DNA from: a virus
Virus record (IMG/VR): IMGVR_UViG_3300002231_000794
Span: 5,322-27,451 of that record
Direction: 5' to 3' (one strand)
DNA: 22,130 nucleotides
The notes beneath the pieces are model-generated. The model saw only the letters and a list, made by a program, of their open reading frames with translations, made no database searches and was not told the origin of the DNA. The position numbers and the translations under genes were made by a program. Below are positions 13,731 through 22,130 of the stretch, one piece after another; within the stretch, counting starts at the first letter, position 1, and each line of letters opens with the position of its first letter.

Positions 13731-15234
13731 CTTCTTCTCCTTCTTGGTTATTTACCGGACCTTGGTCATAGACCTCACCGGTGGTGGTGTTAAACTTTGT
13801 TCCAAATGGTTGAAACGCCAACTCGATCTTAAACCGATCAGCTAATGCTTTTTCAGCATCTAACTCACTAAAGTGTGAGCCTAACTCTTTACCATATTGG
13901 TTCAAAACATCTTGCATCGTCATTAAGCCATTATTTAAAGCCATTTGTGATGCTTGAATTTCTTTCTGTGGATCAATCCAAGAGTAACCTCTTGGTATAA
14001 ATGAACAGCTATAAGCAAATTTATCGTAATTTTGTAACTTTATTGGTCCATTATTAAATTCTAACGCTCCTATAGTTAGATTGTGTTTTAACCATTCTCT
14101 ATATACAGGTATGCAAAAATGGTGAATTAACCACGATTGGTTCTGCTTATAATAATCTCTTTCATCTAATAGACCGACTCTTGAACTACTGTAGCTTGTT
14201 TGTGATAGATCATTAGATAAACTTGCATAACTAACGCCTAAACCTGACGCTATTGTTCTAATCATTGACTTATCATATTGGTCTACATTCGTGTTTGGAT
14301 GTTTATTATCCATAAACTCTATATCATAGCCTTCCGGTAGCATTTCAATCGTACCAGGAGAGAAGTCCATAGTAGGCATATAAGCATTATCATCGTCTAA
14401 ATAGCCTTCTGCGTAATTATCGCCTGTTGGTGTTTTTAAGAACGCCATTTTAGCCGCCGCAGATTTAGATGCTATTAGTTCACTATATCTAAAATCTTGT
14501 AACCATTTAATTGCTGTCATTACATTAGCAATTCGAGGGTAACCTCTAACCTGACCAAACCTATGCGAGTCAAATAAATGAAGTGCATCATCTGCAGGCA
14601 GTCTTATATTCTTATCTACATTAGTAACATTAGTTAATATGTCACTATATGGGTTAGCCTTTAAATAATATGCAGTAGGCTTCATAGACCTCTTCTCTAT
14701 TTCAACACCCATGCGTATTTCTTTTTTATCGCTAATATCTTTATTTAAGTCTGAGTCAATATAATCAGGCTCTAAGAAGTTTAGTTTAAAGCCATCTTTA
14801 GAACGAATAAATTGCGTAAATGTTTCGCCATCTCTTACTAAACCTACCATTACCATTTGATATAGGTCGTGCATATTATATCTGCCGCTTATATCAGGGT
14901 TCTCACACCACTCATACCATTTGCGTTCTATTAAATCGTTTGCAGGACTATCTAACTCTCCATTAGCATTTCTTGCTCTTACTTTAATCTTAAACCCTTC
15001 TCCAACACCTACGACACCTTGTTTTAATAATTGAAAGTACCTTTGTATTATTGGATTATTTCGTTCTAAATCACGCGCTCTATCTCTTATTGTTTGTAGA
15101 TTACCTTTTAATTCTTCATTAGGAGATTGGTTGGTGGCTTTCCAATCATTAAACAATCTGCCAAACTTACCTGCGGTAAATTCTCTTTTCTTTTTTGCTT
15201 TTTTGTTTCTTTTAAATATGTCCATTAAAGCCAT
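13723..15234 (-). CDS. Portal protein (lambda gpB family)
   Basis: 503 residues, intact. After a lysine-rich start it has NEELKGNLQTIRDRARDLER, then NPIIQRYFQLLKQGVVG, the usual R.rAR.l.rNnp..... pattern of lambda-type portals. The wing/stem region includes FTQFIRSKDGFKLNFLEPDY, then GVEIEKRSMKPTAYYL, and DALHLFDSHRFGQVRGYPRI (h.f...R.gq.RG.p.l). The C-terminal part holds YASLSNDLSQTSYSSSRVGL, a feature of this family. The dodecameric portal sits at one capsid vertex as the DNA channel. It lies between the gpW-like gene and the protease, as in lambda. The length is normal. Confidence 0.92.
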   Translation of the reverse strand: MALMDIFKRNKKAKKKREFTAGKFGRLFNDWKATNQSPNEELKGNLQTIRDRARDLERNNPIIQRYFQLLKQGVVGVGEGFKIKVRARNANGELDSPANDLIERKWYEWCENPDISGRYNMHDLYQMVMVGLVRDGETFTQFIRSKDGFKLNFLEPDYIDSDLNKDISDKKEIRMGVEIEKRSMKPTAYYLKANPYSDILTNVTNVDKNIRLPADDALHLFDSHRFGQVRGYPRIANVMTAIKWLQDFRYSELIASKSAAAKMAFLKTPTGDNYAEGYLDDDNAYMPTMDFSPGTIEMLPEGYDIEFMDNKHPNTNVDQYDKSMIRTIASGLGVSYASLSNDLSQTSYSSSRVGLLDERDYYKQNQSWLIHHFCIPVYREWLKHNLTIGALEFNNGPIKLQNYDKFAYSCSFIPRGYSWIDPQKEIQASQMALNNGLMTMQDVLNQYGKELGSHFSELDAEKALADRFKIELAFQPFGTKFNTTTGEVYDQGPVNNQEGEEDA

Positions 15235-15237
15235 TAA

Positions 15238-15822
15238 CTATACTCCGCTGTTAAATTTTCCGTATATTATTTGACCTGTCGGTAGACCGCGCTTTGCTCT
15301 ATTTCTTCTTTGGTCCATAACGACTTCTCTTTCATAAAATAATTTATGATCATAGAGTTCAGTTATAGACATCTTTGTTAATGACCTACCTGCTATTGAA
15401 TAACTAGATGCATCATCAACAAACTTATTTTCTAGTAACGCTTTTATCTGCTCTAATACTTTTTCATTATGTGTGCGAAAGTCTTGTCCATCTGATACTA
15501 ATGAATAATCAGGTTGTATTTCTATTGAGCCATCATATACTTGGTATCTTTCAGTCGCGCTTTCAACAAAACCCTGACCGGTATATATACCTGCCATATA
15601 CGCTTTGCTTGTTGCTTTAGGGACTGTTATTCTAAAGTTATTACCATTAGCCGCCGCAACGATATTAAAGCTACTCTTACCTGCGCTTTCTCTAAAGTAA
15701 TAAGTTAAGGTATAAGTGTCGCTTTTAAAGTCTGAGTAACTTCTGTCCCACTTCCAAGTCGTTCCTGCTGTTACTAATACCGGTTCTTGATTTACATAAT
15801 CGTATTCTAAGTCTGTAGTCAT
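15238..15822 (-). CDS. Ig-like domain fused to gpW-like head-tail connector
   Basis: 194 residues. The first 110 are a beta-sandwich (PVLVTAGTTWKWDRSYSDFK, IYTGQGFVESATERYQVYDG), ending with EIQPDYSLV. The last 65 contain EQIKALLENKFVDD, YSIAGRSLTKMSITELYDH and REVVMDQRRNRAKRGLPTG, then IIYGKF, the helix-turn-helix-plus-strand pattern of lambda gpW (y.i.GRslt...l.eL...r...e..). gpW completes the head by binding beneath the portal, and in lambda W also lies just before the portal gene. The fusion to an N-terminal Ig-like domain is the unusual element and may anchor fibre or adaptor proteins encoded upstream. The ATG overlaps the preceding stop as ATGA. Confidence 0.65.
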   Translation of the reverse strand: MTTDLEYDYVNQEPVLVTAGTTWKWDRSYSDFKSDTYTLTYYFRESAGKSSFNIVAAANGNNFRITVPKATSKAYMAGIYTGQGFVESATERYQVYDGSIEIQPDYSLVSDGQDFRTHNEKVLEQIKALLENKFVDDASSYSIAGRSLTKMSITELYDHKLFYEREVVMDQRRNRAKRGLPTGQIIYGKFNSGV

Positions 15823-16124
15823 TTCGGTTCTACCAATATGTTGTAGTTCCTCACAGCAGTATTGCCATTTGAGGTAACTATTGTGTTTGTTAAAACATAG
15901 TTATAACCATTCTTACCTGCAGAAGCTTTGATAGTGGTTTGTGTTCCACTAATCTGCGAGTCAGATAAAGTCATTTCACTATTACTTACTGTCCAATTAG
16001 AAGTGCTGATGGTTTCAGCACTTGCTAGCATATCGGACCAGTTAATATTATATGGTAGCGTTTCGCCGACAGCTTTAGTTGAATTATAGCTGTCAACAGC
16101 TACCGCGTTTGGATAACGAGGCAT
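15819..16124 (-). CDS. Ig-like structural protein, possible fibre adaptor
   Basis: 101 residues, all beta. GETLPYNINWSDMLASAETI, SNWTVSNSEMTLSD and YVLTNTIVTSNGNTAVRNYN follow a pattern common in small phage adaptor proteins (GE.l.y.idWs..L..gdtI..s.W......t......ltn.i.ts.g....r). I assign it as a structural adaptor that may attach fibres encoded upstream to the virion. It lies between a capsid-fibre-like protein and the gpW-like gene. The name is an inference from pattern and place. Confidence 0.6.
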   Translation of the reverse strand: MPRYPNAVAVDSYNSTKAVGETLPYNINWSDMLASAETISTSNWTVSNSEMTLSDSQISGTQTTIKASAGKNGYNYVLTNTIVTSNGNTAVRNYNILVEPK

Positions 16125-16132
16125 AATATTTC

Positions 16133-16564
16133 CTATGCTAAGGTAAATATGCCGTTAGCGTTGATAGTAACCTGAAACTGTGAATTAGTTGAGCTTACAC
16201 CGGATGCCGCTGAAGTATCTAAATCAACATAACAAAGTAACGCATCACTTGCGTGAGTGTCTGAATATATAACTAAATATTTTGCATTACTAATTGTAAC
16301 TGAGCTTCCAAAATTTATGTCCGCACTGTCAAATGTAACTGTTCCTCCTGACTCAGCAACAGTTACTGAACCTAAAGTCTGCTCGCTATAATCAGAGTCA
16401 GCAATCTCGTTAGTAACATCTGATTTAGTTGTGTTGCCACTAACACTTGGTGTGTAAGATGATGTAGTCATCATAGCTTTAAATGTATCGCCATCAAGGT
16501 CGACTCCATTATTAGCAATTAATAATTTTGCATTGTTGTAAAGTGTAAATGATCCTGCCGCCAT
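16133..16564 (-). CDS. Fibre/decoration-like structural protein
   Basis: 143 residues. The opening SFTLYNNAKLLIANNGVDLD followed by DTFKAMMTTSSYTPSVSGNT matches a small virion protein family widespread, as I recall, in marine phages (the d.D.D.fk.ml.tsaytp.......s.v..ei..). The rest is beta-rich (TVTFDSADINFGSSVTISNA, KYLVIYSDTHASDALLCYVD). It is probably a virion surface or fibre-associated protein of unknown detail. It has a strong AGGAG ribosome site and follows the solenoid fibre gene by 14 bases. Confidence 0.6.
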   Translation of the reverse strand: MAAGSFTLYNNAKLLIANNGVDLDGDTFKAMMTTSSYTPSVSGNTTKSDVTNEIADSDYSEQTLGSVTVAESGGTVTFDSADINFGSSVTISNAKYLVIYSDTHASDALLCYVDLDTSAASGVSSTNSQFQVTINANGIFTLA

Positions 16565-16578
16565 TTTCTTCTCCTTGT

Positions 16579-17716
16579 TTAAAATTTTGTGTTTAATATG
16601 CGATTGTCTTTCGCGTAAATTATTCGCTTGTCTTTCGCATATAATATTGGACCAATAGATGTCGAAACATGAACTATTGGTTGTTTGCCTGTTAATACTA
16701 AGCTTCCTGCATTTGGTTTAGCATCGACTGATACATCTAATGTTGGAGCTAAGCCGGTTATGGATATTGACCCTGCTCCGACTGCTATTACATCTCCTTC
16801 ATTTACTGTCGGTTGATGTCCTTGCGTGGTTATTGAACCTGTGCTTGGATAAGCAAACTCGTTTTCATTAAATTCAGGTTGTAATCCTGTCATATTAACA
16901 GCGCCTGTTCCTAAGTTAATAATTTTACCTATTATTAAATCAGGTGTTTTACCGCTTATACTTATTATAGCATTATCCGGTTGAGCATTTATTCCTGCTT
17001 CTATATCAGGACTAAATGTGTTTGTATGTTATAGAGCCTGCGCCTACATCAATAATAACATCATTAGTAAATTCTGCCTCCTCACCTGTTATAGTGATTG
17101 AGCCTGCGCCTGCATTTGCATCTATACCTGCGTTAGTAACAGGCGTTAATCCTGTTAGCGATAGATCTCCGACATTAGCGCTTATCACATTTCCAACAGC
17201 ACTTATCGGTTGTTGTCCTGTGATAGTTAACGCATCTGTAGAAGGCCTGATGTCATGACCTAATAGAACAGTGGGTTGTAAACCTGTTAAGGTTAAACTG
17301 CCTGCTCCTACTAATATAACATCTCCCTCTATAACATTTGGAGTTAGTCCTGTTATAGTTAAGGTATCATTACCGGGAGTTAAATCTTGTCCTGCGAGTG
17401 TGGAAGGCGTTTGTGTGGTGAAAGTTAACCCTCCAACACCCGCATTAATATCAGCGCCTATACTAGTATTTGCCTGATATGTGTTTAAAGTTATGTTGCC
17501 AACATTAGCACTTATTAAAGCGCCAATAGAGGTTGTTGGCGTTTGTCCTGCAATAGTAACAGCACCTGTTGATGCTGAGATATTATTGCCGATATTAGCT
17601 GTTGGTTGTTGTCCACTTACAGTTATAGCTCCGACACCTGCGGTCACATTTACCGGTATTGCAACAGTGCCTTCAGAACTATATGTAGCCTCTGAATAAG
17701 AAGTGAACCCAAACAT
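16579..17716 (-). CDS. Repeat (beta-solenoid-like) fibre protein, frame broken once
   Basis: The product begins MFGFTSYSEATYSSEG and then consists of about 15 consecutive 22-residue repeats with a consensus of roughly l.itG..P.v..G..i....G. The last, shorter repeat is followed by a tail containing YAKDKRIIYAKDNRIL. Two reading frames meet near 17021-17023; dropping one base there makes repeat 10 (ITYNTFSPDIEAG...) exactly 22 residues and restores the phase, giving about 378 residues. The regular alternating strands and G turns fit a beta-solenoid or triple-beta shaft. It is probably a virion fibre. AGGAT lies before the ATG, and the previous gene ends 8 bases upstream. Confidence 0.75.
16648..17626 (-). 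repeat. Array of fourteen full 22-residue coding repeats plus a partial one
   Basis: Successive units begin ITVSGQQP, VTIAGQTP, ITLNTYQA, LTFTTQTP, LTITGLTP, LTLTGLQP, LTITGQQP, LSLTGLTP, ITITGEEA, ITYNTFSP, ISISGKTP, VNMTGLQP, ITTQGHQP, ISITGLAP, with an 18-residue last unit starting LVLTGKQP. Each full unit is 22 residues (66 bases) with no insertions once the frame break in unit 10 is repaired. DNA identity among units is modest, so the array is old. Confidence 0.8.
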
Positions 17717-17724
17717 TATTTATC

Positions 17725-18012
17725 CTATTGTGGTTCTTGTTCTATTCTTGGATCAACCCAATTCTCGTTTAATGACCATCCATCTGCTTCTGTATAAAAC
17801 CATTTATATCCATAATACTCGGACTCTGGTTCTGAAACATCTGTGAAGTGATTTACATTAGATGTATTTACATCGGAAATAATTAAAACCTCATTACCAC
17901 TTGCGTCTTTAATAACTGTTCGATCATTTCCAATTTCAATATTTGTATCATCTGAAAATTGATAGATTGCGATATTTTCGTTATCGCCACTATTCCATGT
18001 CAATACTTGCAT
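17725..18012 (-). CDS. Small acidic protein between fibre genes, unknown
   Basis: 95 residues. AAAGGAT precedes the ATG, which starts 4 bases after the repaired end of the big fibre gene. The sequence has short strands (NIAIYQFSDDTNIEIGNDRT, EVLIISDV) and an aromatic cluster (YYGYKWFYTEADGWSLNENW). It is strongly acidic. No family is recognised. Its position between two fibre genes suggests a fibre chaperone or a small virion component; function unknown. Confidence 0.55.
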   Translation of the reverse strand: MQVLTWNSGDNENIAIYQFSDDTNIEIGNDRTVIKDASGNEVLIISDVNTSNVNHFTDVSEPESEYYGYKWFYTEADGWSLNENWVDPRIEQEPQ

Positions 18013-18016
18013 TTTT

Positions 18017-21000
18017 TTATCCTTTTATTAATAGTTTGGTTGCTGAAATTGCCTTGCCTGCTTCAACCACTTTTCCTGTTTCAGCAGTTTCAGAAAGAGT
18101 AGCGTCATTTTTTACATAATAGATTTGCCCTGCGGTTAAACCACTTTGGTTAACATCTAAACCAATTATCTTTACTTTTGATGTTTCGTTTGCTGAAGAT
18201 GTAGTATCAGCAAAAACCTATAAAATTCTCAGAAGTTAAATTAGTTTCTTCTTTAGTCCATTCTGGAGCATAGTAAGTTGTTCCTGTGCTATTTGTAGGA
18301 TTACCATATTTTCCGAGTAACAACATATAGCCCTCTTGAGCTTCAACAGTTGTATTTCCTACCCATTTAACATTCCAATAATAATTTTGAGTATAACTAG
18401 AACTCGCATCGATAACTTTTATAGTGCTATCGACTGTTATTGCGCCATTACTGTAGCTTAATTCTTTAAGCATAATGTCATAATTATCTGCGCTATTATT
18501 GTAAGAAAAGTAATATTTTTTTGATTTTGGATTATAAGTTAATAGCTGTGTTCCCTCAACATAATATTCTTCTGAACCATCCCTAGCCATTGCTAAAGCT
18601 GTGGTGTTTGTAATATCTGTTCCGCTAAGAGTTAAAGTAGAATACCATAATTCCGTAGAAGATTCTCTCCATACAGTAACCCATTCAGAACTGTCTGGAG
18701 AACCACAAGCAATACCACCATAAGCATCTGTTCCATTACTTATTAATACTACTGCTGTTCCTAAAACTGCATCTCCATAAGTTGTTGTGCCATTAATAGT
18801 AAAAGCTCTAACTGTTGGATAATTACCATTATCTTCATCTCTATACCACATACATCCAACATTATTAGTTTGATCAAAATCTAGTCCTACTCGCCCTGCT
18901 GATGAACCTGCACTACCTATCTGAGAAGAAAGTCCTCTATAGCCAAGTCCTGTTCCACCGCTAGCTGATGTTTGAGCTTGATTTGATGTAAGTAAGCCTA
19001 ATTTACTTGTAGCATTTCCAAGAAAAGTTACTCCACAAGATTGCGTTTCATCATAAACCGATACACCTTGTGAAACTCCTGATCCTAAACCATAAGATGA
19101 AGTTGAATATACGCCAACATTAGATGCTGTTGCTGTTGATCCTGATCCCTCTACTCTGAAAGCATACCAACTATTACCAGAACTATATTGAACAACATAG
19201 AAAGTATTTGTTTTATCATAATATGCAGAACAAAAAGTTGACGCATCTGAAGTTAGTACAACAGGCGTTCCCCAATTAAGAGTATTACCAGAATCTATAG
19301 TGGCTTTAGCTACATAAGCATAACTGCTTGATCCCTGCCATATTGCGCAGACTACCCCTGCGCCATCTGATGCCATTCCAAATTTATCTCCTGTACTTCC
19401 TGTTTGTGCATTATGAACTGATGCGCCTGTTATGGCACTTATGGTTGTAGTAGAGCCTGTAACTTGAGCAAAATCTCCATCTGCTTCAACAAGAGTTGGT
19501 TTACCTTTTGTAATACTTCCACTTGTCTTACCAAATAGTATATCAGTTGGTGTTTCATTTAATTTTAAAGCAGTTGTTGATATAGCTTCGCCAATGTATT
19601 GCGCGTCTGTTTGGACATAAGTTGTTGTTCCTGCACTTCCCATTGTCCAAGTGTTAAATGCGCTATCATTGTTAACCCAATAAAGAACCAAAACATTACT
19701 ATCTGTTGAATTAGCATTAACTAAATTAATATGTTTATTTACTGTTGATGGATCAACTGCTAATGGAGATGACCAAGTTATTGATGTTCCACTTACTTTA
19801 CCTGAACTTACATAGCAATAATTTGAACTATCTTGATATACAATACCAATTTGTTGAGTAAATGGATCATAACAACCTGCATAAGCTCTTTCCTGAAGAT
19901 CAGAACCAATAGTATAACTTCCAATTTCTGTATGTGTGCCTGCGGTAAGTGTTCCAGAACTCATTGAACACTACATTGTAGTAAAGTGTGTTAAAATCTT
20001 GATATATGCAAACTGTTTTTCCTGCTGACGCGTCATAAACAGTATAACCACTTCTATATGCTGAAGCATTTAACACTACAGGAGTTTTAATAGTTGGAGT
20101 TGTTCCAGATATAGTAATGACATAGGCTTGAGTTGAAGTTACTTCAACAGTTGTTGAAGAATTATAAGTAGCTCCAATAACAGCAACATTACCATTTCCA
20201 TTAGCGTCATGAACAAATTGTGAATTATAATAAATCCGAGTATCACTTGTTACTTCTGAACCCCATGAAATATTTTTTGAGCTATCTACTGAAACAACAA
20301 TAACTGATGTTTTTGTTGGACTATTTCCTCTGCTATTCACAACAAAGCCAACTTGAGCTGTGCTATCATAACCGCCTGTCATTGAACTTTGGTTGTAGCT
20401 TCCGCTAAATACAGTCGTATCACTACTATCCACTATAGTTATAGCTTGTCCAGATACAGTTATTGTTTTACCTCTAATATGAGAGTTACTTGCTGTGCCT
20501 CTTGCAACAACAACAAAACAACTTCTGACACTATCCCACCATGCAGAAGCGCCATTTGTATCTGTGCTTTCAAATACTTGTGCTGTTCCCCATGTCATAG
20601 TTGTTCCTGATAATGTTCCAGCTTGTATCGTTGTATAGTTTGATGTGCCTTGATAAACCATTAAAAAAGTATTATCGCCATCTGATACTGCGGTTATTTG
20701 TTCTGATGGATCATTTAATGCTGTTTCAGCACTATAGACTTCTGTTACAGATCCTGATGTTGAAGTGCTTATAAACTTTTTAATCTCACCTGATGTATTA
20801 CTGAAATAATCATCACCTATTGTTAATCCACTCTGTGAGTTATTAATGCTTCCCTCTGGTAAGTTGATTTTAACTTCTTCTGTATCACTTGCGGTTGTTG
20901 AAGCTACTCCGAGATATTTAGTAGCATCAAAGTTAGAAGTTGATGCAGGCATTGTTACTACTGAACCATCATAATTGTTATCACTATTATCAACAAAACT

Positions 21001-22130
21001 AGCGATAGATTTTGCTCCTGCGGAAGATGTTTGAACTATGTTGCCTGTTACATTTATTGTAGATAAATCAGTTTCAGTACCAAAGGTAGCTGTACCATCT
21101 GATGCTAATGTTATTGTTCTTGCAACAGGTCTATTTGTATCAGTATTTCTATAAGCTAATAAAGTTTTTTTACTAGTCGCATTGTATTCTATAGTTTGTG
21201 AATGTGATGTTGTAGAATATTGTTGTGCAGAACCCCAAGTAACCGTAGTACCACTTAATGAACCAACATAAACTTGCCCTGTATTAGAAGTGTAGCCATT
21301 ATAGATAAATTTAGAATTTTCTTTATCAAAAACAAGTGCATGATCGTTAAATTGTCTTGGCGTTGCTGATGAAATAAATACAACTGGAGTTTCATAAGTA
21401 ATAGTTGTTCCTGAAATACTAGCAACAGCATAAGTTGGATAGTAGCTATTTGAGGAGTCGTTATAAGTTACAACAATTTTAGAATTTGTTGTATCGTAAG
21501 CAACAGAAGTATTAACAGCATTAGCTGTACTTATAGTAGCTTCTGCGCCTAAAGTTAATGTAGTGCCACTAACAGTAACGACTCTACTTAAAAAATCACC
21601 GCCTGATACTTCATAGCAAACTACTGATCCTATATTTTCAGCATAAGTTAATGACTGATAAAGAATAGGTGAAGAAACATAAGCAGAAGCGCTTCCAAGT
21701 GTAGCTGTGCCACCTGATGTACAAGTTATTGCAACACATGTGCCTGCTTGTGAACCTGTATTATCATTATAAATAACAATGGTAGCTTGTTGCGCTTCAT
21801 CATAAACAGCTCGTATTGAATGTGTTCCTGTGGTTGTTATATCTGTTGCGGAACTCCAAGTTATAGTATTTGCAGAGGTGTCTATAGTGCCAACTCTAAA
21901 AACTGCATTGTATGAACCTGAGTTAACTTTATATACTGCAATTAATTTATCAGCAGAAGCATCATAAACAATTTCATAACTATTATCACCTGAACTAGAT
22001 GTTATTTCTTGAGCAGTACCTACTGCAAAAGATGTTGCTGTTGTTTTAATTTGTTGAGCTTTGCCTGCGGAAGTAAACTGACATGGCTTGCCTGCTGTTA
22101 TTGCGCCATCAGCTACATAAGTTTTAGATA
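18017..22130 (-). CDS. Giant modular fibre protein with beta-propeller-like repeats, N-terminus beyond window, frame broken twice
   Basis: The frame is open from the window edge to about 19970, then continues with single-base shifts near 19965 and 18212-18216, and ends at TAA 18017-18019: at least about 1370 residues. Three propeller-like modules, each with about six or seven blades of the form ..vyD...k.iv.y.d......y...gtisGtti.wg, are joined by linkers. Two linkers are homologous: SINNSQSGLTIGDDYFSNTS near 20830 and LDVNQSGLTAGQIYYVKND near 18140. The second is followed by AGKAISATKLLIKG, a C-terminal signature I associate with marine phage fibres. The ATG at 20952 is internal and lacks a ribosome site. 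It is likely a receptor-binding or capsid-attached fibre. It lies before the portal gene, not near J. Confidence 0.75.

Noticed and set aside
17016-17699. Three plus-strand ORFs opposite the solenoid fibre
   Set aside because: Their apparent repeats are the complement of the 22-residue repeats on the minus strand; low-complexity valine/proline sequence with no start signals.
18018-18206. Non-coding gap downstream of the fibre gene
   Set aside because: Changing the T run at 18212-18216 by one base continues the fibre frame through this stretch to a stop at 18017, with the conserved NQSGLT and ATKLLIKG segments.
20389-20610. Plus-strand ORF opposite the giant fibre
   Set aside because: Composition is a reflection of Ser/Thr/Gly codons on the other strand; no ribosome site.
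20940-20952. Separate fibre gene starting at ATG 20952
   Set aside because: The same frame stays open upstream to the window edge, and there is no Shine-Dalgarno; the Met is internal.

Overview
This window reads as one long, AT-rich structural module of a temperate tailed phage or prophage with a long non-contractile tail (siphovirus type). Every supported gene lies on the minus strand, so gene order runs from high to low coordinates. Genes are tightly packed with ATGA or TAATG overlaps and good AGGAG-type ribosome sites. The head and tail gene order (portal, HK97-type protease, capsid, connectors, tail terminator, tube, G/GT chaperone, tape measure, distal tail protein, hub, NlpC/P60-like peptidase, tip protein J) parallels lambda and the Rhodobacter gene transfer agent. 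Together with the low GC and fibre domains that I associate with marine phages, this suggests an uncultured marine phage of a low-GC alphaproteobacterium. The host assignment is inference.

Layout from the right edge. 22130-18017: a giant fibre gene, cut by the window edge, made of three beta-propeller-like modules. 18012-16133: a small unknown, a fibre built from 22-residue repeats, and a capsid-fibre-like protein. 16124-15238: an adaptor-like Ig protein and a gpW-like connector. 15234-11744: portal, prohead protease and major capsid protein. 11670-10105: connectors, tail terminator and tail tube. 10095-9545: tail assembly chaperone with a programmed -1 frameshift. 9582-4269: tape measure, distal tail protein, hub protein carrying an inserted cupredoxin-like domain, peptidase and tip protein J. 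4267-3514: a lysis pair (XhlA-like and holin-like) that separates the tip protein from the rest of an FN3 domain at 3517-2549. 2552-1314: small unknown, membrane protein, mini-lipoprotein and a nuclease-fold pseudoenzyme. 1313-976: a non-coding, repeat-rich region, probably attP and control. 975-1: tyrosine integrase, cut by the window edge. Terminase is not visible and would be expected beyond the right edge.

About ten reading frames are broken by single-base shifts, several in homopolymer runs (fibre, solenoid, protease/capsid, tape measure, peptidase). In the 22-residue repeat protein, removing one base restores an exact repeat. I therefore treat most breaks as probable sequencing or assembly errors and annotate the repaired genes as single features. 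The one shift I regard as biological is the A-AAA-AAC slippage in the tail chaperone gene.

The most unusual content: a cupredoxin-like H...CxxHxxM domain inserted in a tail hub protein; a tip-protein FN3 domain split by a lysis cassette; a GAAA-loop hairpin between a Shine-Dalgarno sequence and a start codon; a nuclease-fold protein without its active site; and a putative attP region with four sets of repeats spaced by about one or two helical turns.
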